64,000 bases of DNA from JAAYZB01 sp035379945 (GCA_035379945.1 DAOSWG010000003.1:1-64000); one strand, 5' to 3'; shown: positions 43,792-52,258, counted from the first letter of the stretch. The notes: generated by a model not told the origin, from the sequence alone. Numbers and translations: made by a program.

Positions 43792-44916
43792 GTGAAAAAA
43801 GTCTTAAAAATCTTTCTGATTCTGGTATGTGCGATACTGGTATTTGGAATCGGATTTATTCTTACCCTGCAAATCTTCGAATATCGACCCGATGACATAA
43901 CAATTCTTGCCATCGACAACGAACCGGAAAATTCCGTCACCAATTATGTGGGTATTGATGAAACCGTCAGTATAATGACGTTCAATACCGGATACGCATC
44001 CTTATCCGCCACCGAAGACTTCGTGATGGACGGTGGAGTAAAAGGACGCATGGATTCCATCGAGGAAGTCGAAGTCAATATCGCCGGTATCAAAAGTATC
44101 ATAACCGCCGCCGAAGCCGATATCTATCTGCTTCAGGAGGTCGACACAGATTCGGATCGATCATACAACACAATGCAATATGACGAGTATTCGACCTTGC
44201 TTTCATATTCCGGATCGCTTGGATATAACTACCGATGCATTTTCGTCCCGTTCCCCTTCAAAATGGGTCAAATGATGGGTTCGGTCGATTCCGGAATCGC
44301 CACTTTCAGCCGATTTTATACAAGTGACGCCACAAGATACCAGTTACCTGGAAGTTTCTCCTGGCCCGTGAGTCTTGCGAATCTCAAACGTTGTGTCGTT
44401 GTATCACATCTGCCAATATCGGGATCCGACAAATATCTTACAATCGTCAATGTTCATTTGTCGGCTTATGATGACGGCACCATGAGAATCCAGGAAATGG
44501 AAGCATTGCAAAATATAGTCGAAGCTGAATATGAAGCCGGTAACTATGTGCTTGTTGGCGGAGATTTCAACCAAACATTCCCGGACGCAGTCACAATTAC
44601 TGAAAACATTGACGGAACCGAAACATACGATTACTTATATCCGCTCAAGGAAGCCGGCCTTTGGGAAGCATATCCGATGAGCGACACCTGGTTTACCGAT
44701 AACGGGTTTACATTTGTCAATGATATTTCCACTCCGACATGCCGGTTGTTGAACCAACCTTACGATTCGGAAAATCATGACAACAATCAATATTATTCGA
44801 TCGATGGATTTATCGTATCAGCCAATATCACGGTCGAATCAATACAAGTAATCGATCAGGATTTCTTGTATAGCGATCACAACCCGGTTTTGATCGAGAT
44901 CAGTTTCATCCATTAA
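43792..44916 (+). CDS. Membrane-anchored endonuclease/exonuclease/phosphatase (EEP) family protein
   Basis: 374 residues from a GTG with GGGGGAG upstream. One N-terminal transmembrane helix (about 5-27) and then an extracytoplasmic EEP domain: IMTFNTGYAS, LLQEVDTDSDRS (metal Glu), IVNVHLSAYDDG, VGGDFNQTF (catalytic Asp-x-Asn) and SDHNPVLIEI (final Asp-His pair). The fold serves nucleases, sphingomyelinases and inositol phosphatases; the surface location favours lipid or extracellular nucleotide/DNA substrates. Function cannot be narrowed. Monocistronic with its own terminator. Confidence 0.85.
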   Translation: MKKVLKIFLILVCAILVFGIGFILTLQIFEYRPDDITILAIDNEPENSVTNYVGIDETVSIMTFNTGYASLSATEDFVMDGGVKGRMDSIEEVEVNIAGIKSIITAAEADIYLLQEVDTDSDRSYNTMQYDEYSTLLSYSGSLGYNYRCIFVPFPFKMGQMMGSVDSGIATFSRFYTSDATRYQLPGSFSWPVSLANLKRCVVVSHLPISGSDKYLTIVNVHLSAYDDGTMRIQEMEALQNIVEAEYEAGNYVLVGGDFNQTFPDAVTITENIDGTETYDYLYPLKEAGLWEAYPMSDTWFTDNGFTFVNDISTPTCRLLNQPYDSENHDNNQYYSIDGFIVSANITVESIQVIDQDFLYSDHNPVLIEISFIH

Positions 44917-44936
44917 TTTTACATTAAAACAATAAA

Positions 44937-44966
44937 AAAAGCATCCGGCTTATTCGGATGCTTTTC
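44937..44966. terminator. Bidirectional terminator between EEP gene and NifX-like gene
   Basis: GCATCCG (44941-44947), loop GCTTATT, CGGATGC (44955-44961), flanked by A7 on the left and TTTTCTTTT on the right. Confidence 0.85.
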
Positions 44967-44968
44967 TT

Positions 44969-45343
44969 TTATTCATGATTTCCGTGATTTCCGTCTTCAC
45001 CGTGATGATGCTCGTGTTGGCGACATATGATATCGCTCGATACAAGTTCGCCGGCCAAATATTTGGCAATCACATCGGATACTTCGCCGTTTATCCCCAT
45101 AATCACCTGGATACCGAAGCCATCCATGATTTTCTTTGCCATTTCTCCCATGTTTCCGGCAATCACACAGTTAACGCCGTTTTTGTGAAGAAAGTTGGGC
45201 AAGAACCCTTTTTGATGCGGCGGATTCTTGATAATCTCCGAACCTTTTGCTTTTCCGTCCTCTATTTCATAGACAACGAAATAATCACAGTGACCGAAAT
45301 GCTCTGTCACCATATTATCGGTTACCGCCAAAGCCACTTTCAT
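44969..45343 (-). CDS. NifX/NifB-associated (dinitrogenase Fe-Mo cofactor-binding fold) protein
   Basis: 124 residues: MKVALAVTDNMVTEHFGHCDYFVVYEI, with GHCDYF and PNFLHKNGVNCVIAGNMGEMAKK typical of the Nif-Mo domain, and a His-rich tail (HEHHHGEDGNHGNH) likely to bind metal. No nitrogenase genes are near; in many anaerobes such proteins pair with DUF134 and Mrp-type ATPases in Fe-S or metal handling. Overlaps the DUF134 gene by 29 bp. Confidence 0.85.
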   Translation of the reverse strand: MKVALAVTDNMVTEHFGHCDYFVVYEIEDGKAKGSEIIKNPPHQKGFLPNFLHKNGVNCVIAGNMGEMAKKIMDGFGIQVIMGINGEVSDVIAKYLAGELVSSDIICRQHEHHHGEDGNHGNHE

Positions 45344-45716
45344 TGGATTTTCCTCCTCCGTTCATATGTCTGCAACTAGAGTTGTTTGAATGCCGCGGTC
45401 TCACACAGGAATTGCAATCCTTTTCGCAAAATACATAATGCCCGCCTTCGATGACCAAATTTTGTCCGGATACGAGCGCATTGGCGATTTTCTTTCTCGC
45501 TTCATCATAAATACGTTGAACCGTGGTTCTGGCAACATTCATGAGTTTTGCTGCTTCTTCCTGGTCCAATCCTTCTTGATCAAGCAGTCTAATCGTTTCG
45601 TACTCATCTAGATTCAAAACAATAGTCTCCGATTTATCAGAGTTACGATCCAACGGACCGTATTTCTGAAACTCTGGCATTTTGCATATGCAACGCGGTT
45701 TATGCGGTCTTGGCAT
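45315..45716 (-). CDS. DUF134 family helix-turn-helix protein
   Basis: 133 residues from the ATG at 45716 (MPRPHKPRCICKMPEFQKYGP), with AAGGTGA upstream. N-terminal Cys pair (CIC), a sigma-70 region-4-like helix-turn-helix (NLDEYETIRLLDQEGLDQEEAAKLMNVARTTVQRIYDEAR, about 36-75), and a C-terminal cysteine cluster (CEKDCNSC). Presumed DNA-binding, metal- or redox-sensing regulator. Its promoter carries a palindrome that could be its own operator. Operon with the NifX-like gene. Confidence 0.88.
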   Translation of the reverse strand: MPRPHKPRCICKMPEFQKYGPLDRNSDKSETIVLNLDEYETIRLLDQEGLDQEEAAKLMNVARTTVQRIYDEARKKIANALVSGQNLVIEGGHYVFCEKDCNSCVRPRHSNNSSCRHMNGGGKSNESGFGGNR

Positions 45717-45744
45717 CCAAATCACCTTCCCTTATTACACGGGA

Positions 45745-45773
45745 ATTATAGCATATATATGAACATATGTCAA
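45745..45773 (-). promoter_or_regulatory. Consensus promoter of the DUF134 operon with palindrome in the spacer
   Basis: Minus strand TTGACA (45768-45773), exactly 17 bp, TATAAT (45745-45750). Inside the spacer the plus-strand ATATGAACATAT (45757-45768) is an inverted repeat with 5-bp arms. Confidence 0.8.
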
Positions 45774-45776
45774 TAA

Positions 45777-47441
45777 TTATGCCGGATTTTCCTGTGGCGT
45801 CTGTTCTTTTTCCTTGCGTTCCTCAATTTCTTTATTTATCATTTCGTAATATTTTTCGTCAATGAAATATTTTTTTCTCAGAATATAGAATGATCCTGTA
45901 ATTAGAATGATCGGGATAATCGTAATGGAAATCCTTAGCAACAAACGCATTGTTCCGGTCGTCTGATCCTTTAATACGGAATCGGCTGCCGTATTGATGA
46001 CCATCGAATACATTCCGGTTTCCTCGTTCTGTTCGAAAGTCACTTCCTGAAGCGCATCGTAAATGTTGCTTTCTTCGGCGGCAGTGAGATCATACTCGTC
46101 AAGAATCGTTTGCCTTGCGGCTACGTTAGAAATGAATGTTTCCTGTTCCTGGACATCCACTATGTTGTCAAAGCTGTTTTTCACTTCTTCCAAGGTACTG
46201 ACATTCTGGCTCAGCACATATATTCCGGACATGACCAAGACAAGAATATAAATGCCTTGTTGAAGCGCGCTTGAAAACTTGGCGACAAAAGGACGGAGCG
46301 AAAAGACTACAGCTTCATTCCTTTGTCCGGAGCGGTACTCGTTATATTCGATGGAATTCGTCATATTGAGAATGATAACCATATAGAAGATTGCTTGTCC
46401 TCCGAAAACAAGAGCGCCGAATATGCACATCGAAATCAGGCTTACCGGGAAAATCGGTAAGTATCCCATCAAGAGAAACATCAGATACCCTGCCGTTAAA
46501 ACGATAAAGCCGGTTCCCAAAAGCTGTTTTCTCGAGAATTTTTTGGCCATCAAAGGATATGTGCTTTGGACAAGCACATTAACAATGAAAAGAACACCGA
46601 CGAATATCGTGATCGTTGATCCGTTATATCCAAGTTCGATATAGAAGAAATTGTATCCAAGAGCGGTCAATAAACCGGATCCGACGCTGTAAAGCATCAA
46701 GGCCAGTGACGCCCATAGCAACTGGTCATTGTTTTTGATGACCTGGAACATTTTCTTAATGGTTACTTTTTCCGGACTCGCCTGCATCTCATCCTGCGGT
46801 TCCTTGACTCCGAAAACCGTTAAACAGGTACAAGCCAGGAAAATGATAACGAATGTGATCGCAATTGTTTGGTAACCAGTGACCATGTTTCCGACTGTCA
46901 CCATCGGGATGATCGCATTTGCCATAATGGCGCCGACTGCGGCAAATACGACTACCATTGTCGCAATTTGATCGCGTTGTTTTTTTGTTCTTGAAAGTGC
47001 GGGAAGAATTGACCAATATGGAATGTCATTAAGTGTAAAGGCCATTTCCCAAAGCAAATACATCATGGCGAAGAAAAACACATATCCCCAGTTATTCCAG
47101 AAATGCGGTCTGACGATGAAAAAGATCAGAATCATTATACTTGTCAGTATACCACCGATAAGGACCCAAGGACGATATTTTCCCCATCTAGTATGGGTGT
47201 TTTCAACAATTGATCCCATGATCGGATCATTCACGGCATCCCATACCCTTCCGAATATCAAGATGATGCCGATGGCTGAAAACTGCGCCGTTGACAATCC
47301 CAAACCGGAATATTGCACATAAGTCATCAAAAAAGTGGCTATGAGTTGATAGATCATATCCCGGCCGATGCCACCGACACTGTAGTTCCATTTGTTTCTA
47401 CGTAAAATCTTTTGTTCAAGTGTCAAGCTGTCTGTTTTCAT
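45777..47441 (-). CDS. MFS transporter, GPH (glycoside-pentoside-hexuronide:cation) family
   Basis: 554 residues, 12 membrane segments. MelB/GPH hallmarks: KWNYSVGGIGRDMIYQL, the cation-site Asp in VWDAVNDPIMGSIVENTHTRWGKYRPWVL, NDIPYWSILPALS. It should import a sugar or glycoside with Na+ or H+. It is about 100 residues longer than usual because of an extracytoplasmic loop between the last two helices (about 420-515, acidic and helical). No sugar-degrading gene lies next to it, so the substrate is open. Preceded by an extended -10 promoter. Confidence 0.88.
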   Translation of the reverse strand: MKTDSLTLEQKILRRNKWNYSVGGIGRDMIYQLIATFLMTYVQYSGLGLSTAQFSAIGIILIFGRVWDAVNDPIMGSIVENTHTRWGKYRPWVLIGGILTSIMILIFFIVRPHFWNNWGYVFFFAMMYLLWEMAFTLNDIPYWSILPALSRTKKQRDQIATMVVVFAAVGAIMANAIIPMVTVGNMVTGYQTIAITFVIIFLACTCLTVFGVKEPQDEMQASPEKVTIKKMFQVIKNNDQLLWASLALMLYSVGSGLLTALGYNFFYIELGYNGSTITIFVGVLFIVNVLVQSTYPLMAKKFSRKQLLGTGFIVLTAGYLMFLLMGYLPIFPVSLISMCIFGALVFGGQAIFYMVIILNMTNSIEYNEYRSGQRNEAVVFSLRPFVAKFSSALQQGIYILVLVMSGIYVLSQNVSTLEEVKNSFDNIVDVQEQETFISNVAARQTILDEYDLTAAEESNIYDALQEVTFEQNEETGMYSMVINTAADSVLKDQTTGTMRLLLRISITIIPIILITGSFYILRKKYFIDEKYYEMINKEIEERKEKEQTPQENPA

Positions 47442-47475
47442 TTTATCCCCTTTTCAATTTATATATGGCGTTTTA

Positions 47476-47484
47476 ATTATATCA
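47476..47484 (-). promoter_or_regulatory. Extended -10 promoter of the GPH transporter
   Basis: Minus-strand TGATATAAT 35 nt before the start codon; weak -35. Confidence 0.6.
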
Positions 47485-47552
47485 GTAACCAACGCAAAAT
47501 AAAAGAGTATCCGCTTTTTACATCCATTTTTAGCCATATTGATTAACTGAAT

Positions 47553-47586
47553 AAAGAAAAGCGTCGCACAAAGCGACGCTTGTTTT
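47553..47586. terminator. opp operon terminator
   Basis: AAGCGTCGC (47559-47567) with GCGACGCTT (47573-47581), then TGTTTTTA on the plus strand and TTTTCTTTA on the minus strand. It ends the opp operon and may also act in the other direction. Confidence 0.85.
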
Positions 47587-47606
47587 TATAACTATTTTAA
47601 TCCTTT

Positions 47607-47795
47607 TTACGTAAAAATCAGAAGCAAAACTCCGAAAACAACTGCTAGGATCAGAATTAAAACCGGGAAAAACACCAAGAAGGCAGCGATGATCATAGCT
47701 TTTACATCATTTTTTTCCGGAGGCGTTTCCTGAAGATTTTTAAGCGCCTGCGCTTTTTTTCTTTCCTTCTCTTCCTTAGTTTCCCGATAACGCAT
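47607..47795 (-). CDS. Small single-pass membrane protein at the end of the opp operon
   Basis: 62 residues: a highly charged N-terminus (RETKEEKERKKAQALKNL), then PPEKNDVKAM and one or two tightly packed hydrophobic stretches (about 34-61) with no tail. No family recognised. It starts 1 nt after the oppF stop codon and precedes the operon terminator, so it is translated with the transporter. It could be an accessory or stabilising subunit; that is inference. Confidence 0.7.
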   Translation of the reverse strand: MRYRETKEEKERKKAQALKNLQETPPEKNDVKAMIIAAFLVFFPVLILILAVVFGVLLLIFT

Positions 47796-47796
47796 A

Positions 47797-49359
47797 TTAC
47801 TTCATATCCTTTGTCTTCTCATAATAATGGCAAGCGACGAAATGTCCGGGCAGAACTTCTTTGTATTCCGGAACCAGCTGGGCGCATTTTTCGGTAGCGA
47901 GCGGGCATCTTGTTCTGAACTTGCATCCGGATGGTGGGAAGATATTCGAAGGAATGTCACCTTCTAGAATGATTCTTTCCGGCTGAACCTCGTCGGTCGT
48001 GGGAATAGCGGACATCAAAGCTTTTGTATATGGATGGAGCGGATTCTGATAGATTTCATCAGATGGTCCGAGTTCGACCATGGTTCCCAGATACATGACT
48101 CCGATACGATCGCTGATATGTTTGATGACGCTTAAGTCATGGGAAATAAACAGATAAGTAAGATTCTCTTTTTCTTTTAATTCCGCCAACAAGTTGATGA
48201 TTTGGGATTGGATGGAAACGTCAAGGGCGCTGACGGCTTCGTCGCAAACGATGAATTCGGGATCCAGGGCCAAAGCTCTGGCGATTCCAACACGTTGTCT
48301 CTGACCGCCGGAAAATTGGTGCGGATAACGGTGAAGCATATAATGCGCCACGCCGCATTTTTCCATGGTTTGGAGGACATAATCTTCCAGTTCTTTTGAT
48401 CCTCTCTTGTAAAGACCGTGTTCCGCGACGGCTTCGCCGATGATCTGGCCGATTGTCATGCGGGAGTCCAAAGATGAATATGGATCCTGGAAAATCACCT
48501 GCAGTTTCCTTCTCAGCATGCGCATATCTTCATAACTGAGTTTATTCAAAATGATTCCTGATTCCTTGTACCAATCCAGTTTGGCTTGGAATTCCGGTTT
48601 CATAGCATAATCGTTGATCGCAACCAGGTTTTTACCATGGAAGCTGTTGACCTTCTCGAAAGTGGCAATGATTTCCGGAGTGAAATAACTGGCGTATTTT
48701 CCGTTTAGTCCGTCGATGACATCGCGGTAATGCTTGGCAAATTCCACAGTTTTCTTTAGAAGTTCTTTGATCTCTTCAATGTTTTGGCACAAAATCAGAC
48801 TGCCAACCAAATGGGAAGATTCTCTCAGATAGCGAGATGACTGTTTCTTGTAGTCAAAAGACTTTTGCCTTAAAAGCGCAATCTTATGTGCCAAATCTGC
48901 TTGTTTGCTTTCCAGTTTCTTTTTTTCCTGTTCTTGAAGCGGAGATTTTAACTGTTTGTCAATCTGTAATAATTCCGCATCAAAAGCTGGAATCTTGCTG
49001 TCGACTTCCTTGCTAAGATAAAAGTAATGTTTGGCTTTTTGCTGATTGTACGGCAATTTGTCAACCATCGTTTCGACATATTTCAACGATGTTTCGCCGA
49101 CCAAATCGCCATAATAGGTTACGCTGCCGCTTGTCGGCTCGTAAAGTTGCAGGATAGTGCGTCCCAAGGTGGATTTCCCGCAGCCGGATTCACCGACCAA
49201 ACCAAAGGTTTCTCCCTTGTAGATGGTCAGATTAATATCTTCGACAGCACGAATATATATTTGGTTGCGGTTCATGAAAGTGTTTTTCTTCAATGGGAAA
49301 TATTTTTTCAGATCCTTTACCTGAATCAAAGGCTCCCTATTCTTCGCTGTGTTTCCCAC
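47797..49359 (-). CDS. oppF: Oligopeptide ABC transporter ATP-binding protein OppF with large internal insertion
   Basis: 520 residues, against about 310-330 for usual OppF. Walker A GESGCGKST (56-64), Q-loop FQDPYSSLDSR (290-300), signature FSGGQRQR, Walker B FIVCDEAVSALD and the switch His in FISHDLS are all intact. Between the P-loop strand and Q-loop there are about 185 extra residues (roughly 88-272), charged and helical (KKKLESKQADLAHKIALLRQ), probably coiled coil. The C-terminal CKFRTRCPLA...C...C cysteine region of oligopeptide ATPases is present. GTG start. Overlaps oppD by 23 bp. Confidence 0.93.
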   Translation of the reverse strand: MGNTAKNREPLIQVKDLKKYFPLKKNTFMNRNQIYIRAVEDINLTIYKGETFGLVGESGCGKSTLGRTILQLYEPTSGSVTYYGDLVGETSLKYVETMVDKLPYNQQKAKHYFYLSKEVDSKIPAFDAELLQIDKQLKSPLQEQEKKKLESKQADLAHKIALLRQKSFDYKKQSSRYLRESSHLVGSLILCQNIEEIKELLKKTVEFAKHYRDVIDGLNGKYASYFTPEIIATFEKVNSFHGKNLVAINDYAMKPEFQAKLDWYKESGIILNKLSYEDMRMLRRKLQVIFQDPYSSLDSRMTIGQIIGEAVAEHGLYKRGSKELEDYVLQTMEKCGVAHYMLHRYPHQFSGGQRQRVGIARALALDPEFIVCDEAVSALDVSIQSQIINLLAELKEKENLTYLFISHDLSVIKHISDRIGVMYLGTMVELGPSDEIYQNPLHPYTKALMSAIPTTDEVQPERIILEGDIPSNIFPPSGCKFRTRCPLATEKCAQLVPEYKEVLPGHFVACHYYEKTKDMK

Positions 49360-50344
49360 TTCTTCGCACCTCGCTTTCCGGGTAAAAACACCTTACGCCA
49401 TGTCCCGGTTCCACTTCGATGGTCTCCGGTTCCTGGTTATGGCATTTTTCCGTTGCATACTTGCATCTTGGTGAAAACTTGCAACCAACCGGCAAATCCA
49501 GCGGATGTGGAACAGATCCAGGAATGACATCCAGTTTTCTGTTTTTGTCATCGCTTAAGCGCGGTATCGAACGCATGAGTCCTTCTGTGTAAGGATGCAT
49601 GTATTTTGATGTCATACCGAAAATAACCTTTGCAGGTGCGTTTTCTACAACTTGGCCGCAGTACATGACGACAACATCATCAGCCATTTCATTGATGACG
49701 CCTAGGTCATGGGTAACAAATATGATTGATGTTCCCAACTCGCGTTTCAAATCATTCATCAAGCGCAGAATCTGGGCCTGAATTGTAACGTCCAAAGCGG
49801 TAGTAGGTTCATCGGCAATCAATAATTTCGGGCGGCAGGCTAAAGCCATAGCAATCATGACGCGCTGGCTCATGCCGCCTGAGAGCTGGAATGAATATGT
49901 ATCGGCAATCTTTTCGGGATTTGAAATCCCAACTGATCCCAATAACTGAATCGTGCGTTCGCGGGCTTGTTCCTTGTTCATGTGTTGGTGCAACATCAGA
50001 ACTTCGCCGATTTGTCTTGCGACTGTCATGACCGGATTCAAACTGGTCATCGGCTCCTGGAAAATAACCGATATTTTGTTACCACGGATTTTACGGATTT
50101 CGTCTTCGCCATATTCCGAGATTTTTTCTCCTTCAAACCATATTTCTCCTTCATGGATTTTCTGGTTTGATTCGAAAAGTTTCAGAATGCTCATGACTGT
50201 GACGCTTTTTCCGCTTCCAGATTCGCCAACGATACCGAGAGTTTTTCCTTCGTCGACTTTTAGCGATACACCGTCAACGGCTTTTATCAAGCCTCTTTTG
50301 GTTGTGAAATAAGTATGTAGATTATTTATCTCCAATAAACTCAT
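49337..50344 (-). CDS. oppD: Oligopeptide ABC transporter ATP-binding protein OppD
   Basis: 335 residues from the ATG at 50344 (MSLLEINNLHTYF); Shine-Dalgarno AGGT a few nt upstream. Walker A GESGSGKSVT, Q-loop FQEPMTSLNP, signature QLSGGMSQR, Walker B LLIADEPTTALD, FVTHDLGV, and the C-terminal cysteine motif (GCKFSPRCKYATEKC). Normal length, in contrast to its partner OppF. It powers peptide import by forming the ATPase dimer with OppF. Confidence 0.95.
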   Translation of the reverse strand: MSLLEINNLHTYFTTKRGLIKAVDGVSLKVDEGKTLGIVGESGSGKSVTVMSILKLFESNQKIHEGEIWFEGEKISEYGEDEIRKIRGNKISVIFQEPMTSLNPVMTVARQIGEVLMLHQHMNKEQARERTIQLLGSVGISNPEKIADTYSFQLSGGMSQRVMIAMALACRPKLLIADEPTTALDVTIQAQILRLMNDLKRELGTSIIFVTHDLGVINEMADDVVVMYCGQVVENAPAKVIFGMTSKYMHPYTEGLMRSIPRLSDDKNRKLDVIPGSVPHPLDLPVGCKFSPRCKYATEKCHNQEPETIEVEPGHGVRCFYPESEVRRSGKHSEE

Positions 50345-50353
50345 ATCTCGCAC

Positions 50354-52258
50354 CTACCTTTCATTGTTCTTCGGATCCATCGCATCTCTAAGAGCGTCTC
50401 CGACCAGGTTGATGCTAAGGGCGGCAATGATAATGCATAATCCCGGCAAAACCCAACGCCACCAATATGTATCGAACACCTCGCGGTCTTGGGCTACTGT
50501 CAAAATATTACCCCAAGAAGGATTTGGCTTCTGAACGCCAAAGCCCAAGAACGATAGACCTGCTTCGGTAAGCAGCGATCCGGCATATCCCAATGTCAAG
50601 TTAACAAGCACCAAACTGTTAACAGCAGGGAAAATATGTCTCCAAATGATATGTTTCTTTTTGATACCCAAAGCTCTTGAAGCCAAAACGTAATCCCTTT
50701 CTCTTTCGGACAGGATTTGTCCTCGGATAAGCCTGGCCAACCCTGTCCATGACAAAACGCCAAGGACAATCATTATCATTAGAATTCTGGTTATTTCGCT
50801 CGTGTCAACCGTGGCATTAAGCAACAAATAAGATAGGGTGATGGCAAATGGCAGGAACGGGAAGGAAGAAACAATCTCCGTGAAACGCATCAGAATATTA
50901 TCGACCCATCCGCCGAAGAATCCAGAAACCATTCCGATGACAGTACCGATAACAACTGATATAATAACAGCTACGGCACCGACAGTCATGGTTATTTTAC
51001 CGCCATGGATCAGTTGCAACACGAAGTCTCTTCCGGACTCATCTGTTCCCAGCAAGAAGCCTTTAAGACCCCAAGTCTCAATATTACCATCGTCGGTGAC
51101 TAAATAGTTTTGGTAAGCATTGACGAATATTTCCGAAACGTTTCCGTCAATGTCATCAGGTAAATTCAATTGGTTGAGATCGTTGTTTCCCCAAGTGTAC
51201 ACATATCCGTCATTGGTTAAAACCACGATGTTTTCATATCCGGCTTGAATGTCCTTGACATTTGTTCTGGCTCCGTCAGGAACATATTGTACGATTTCTC
51301 CGGAAAGATTGACTACATCAATCAATTGTCTGCTGGTGCTTCCCCAGTCATATAAGTTGCCGTCTGAATCTATGGCAAAACAGTTTTCTTCCGTCAAGGC
51401 AACTTTTGTGACGAAAACAGATCCGTCTGTCAATTCCACAGGAACGCTGGTTTTTACTTCAGAAGCGGTACCGACGATCCTTATGGTTCCGTCTTCAAGC
51501 AAAATAATCAAGTTATTGTTGTTCGCAACGGCTTGAACGGCTTTGATTGGATTTCCCAAAGTATCGGTATAAATATAAGGAGATCGTCTCATCGGTTGTC
51601 CGACAATGTTCGTTCCGACGCCCCATACATAAACAGCACCGGATTCTGTAATAGCAATTGTACGATCATATCCGCCTTCAAGGCTAACAATCGGATCGGC
51701 AAGCAATGCCTCGGCATACCTGTCGTCGATCTGGGCCTGTTGCATATGATTATAACCCCACAAATATACGTTTCCTTGATCGTCGATGCACATCAAGTGC
51801 CTCGTACCGGCCGATATCTGAACGATGTTGGCGTTTTGAACGGCTTCTGGGATTACCTTAATATCATAAATATTGGATCCCCAAACAAATACGTTCCCTT
51901 CTTCTGACAAACCGATGGAAAAGGCTACGCCGGAGTCGATTGATACTACTCCTTCTTTTTCCAATTCCTTCGGATAACTCAGGTAACTGTAGTTTGGCGG
52001 GAGATTCGTATGAAATGCGCTACTGCGATACAAATCCAGCGGGAAAAAGATGGCTAATCCGAATGTGAAAATCAACATCAGGATAAATCCAACTAATCCT
52101 ATTATGCCCAGTCTGTTGTGAAAAAATTTCTTTGCAATCACTCTGCCCGGGCTTTGCAATGCTTCTTCATCCAAAATACTTTTGATATTCTTTTCTGGAA
52201 CAAAGAGGCGTTTAAACATTTCGCATATTGATTTCCATATTTTCTTCAATGTTTTCAT
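50354..52258 (-). CDS. oppC: OppC-type permease with a seven-repeat RCC1-like beta-propeller inserted in its first extracytoplasmic loop
   Basis: 634 residues, twice the usual length. Residues 1-73 are the cytoplasmic N-terminus and first membrane helix (IIGLVGFILMLIFTFGLAIF). Residues 103-398 hold seven RCC1-type repeats of the form h-x-x-I-x-A-G-x-x-x-x-h-h-x-x-x-G-x-V-h-x-W-G, ending near 128, 169, 214, 264, 307, 358 and 398. At 401-411 the ordinary OppC sequence resumes (FLLGTDESGRD), with membrane helices, the EAA coupling loop RALGIKKKHIIWRHIFP (528-544) and a normal end. The insert must face outside, where it could bind peptides, the binding protein or the cell wall. Frame is open throughout; the neighbours oppB and oppD are normal. 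Confidence 0.95.
   Translation of the reverse strand: MKTLKKIWKSICEMFKRLFVPEKNIKSILDEEALQSPGRVIAKKFFHNRLGIIGLVGFILMLIFTFGLAIFFPLDLYRSSAFHTNLPPNYSYLSYPKELEKEGVVSIDSGVAFSIGLSEEGNVFVWGSNIYDIKVIPEAVQNANIVQISAGTRHLMCIDDQGNVYLWGYNHMQQAQIDDRYAEALLADPIVSLEGGYDRTIAITESGAVYVWGVGTNIVGQPMRRSPYIYTDTLGNPIKAVQAVANNNNLIILLEDGTIRIVGTASEVKTSVPVELTDGSVFVTKVALTEENCFAIDSDGNLYDWGSTSRQLIDVVNLSGEIVQYVPDGARTNVKDIQAGYENIVVLTNDGYVYTWGNNDLNQLNLPDDIDGNVSEIFVNAYQNYLVTDDGNIETWGLKGFLLGTDESGRDFVLQLIHGGKITMTVGAVAVIISVVIGTVIGMVSGFFGGWVDNILMRFTEIVSSFPFLPFAITLSYLLLNATVDTSEITRILMIMIVLGVLSWTGLARLIRGQILSERERDYVLASRALGIKKKHIIWRHIFPAVNSLVLVNLTLGYAGSLLTEAGLSFLGFGVQKPNPSWGNILTVAQDREVFDTYWWRWVLPGLCIIIAALSINLVGDALRDAMDPKNNER

Noticed and set aside
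44969..45343. Evidence for nitrogen fixation from the NifX-like protein
   Set aside because: No nif structural or NifB genes are near, and the family is widespread in non-fixing anaerobes.
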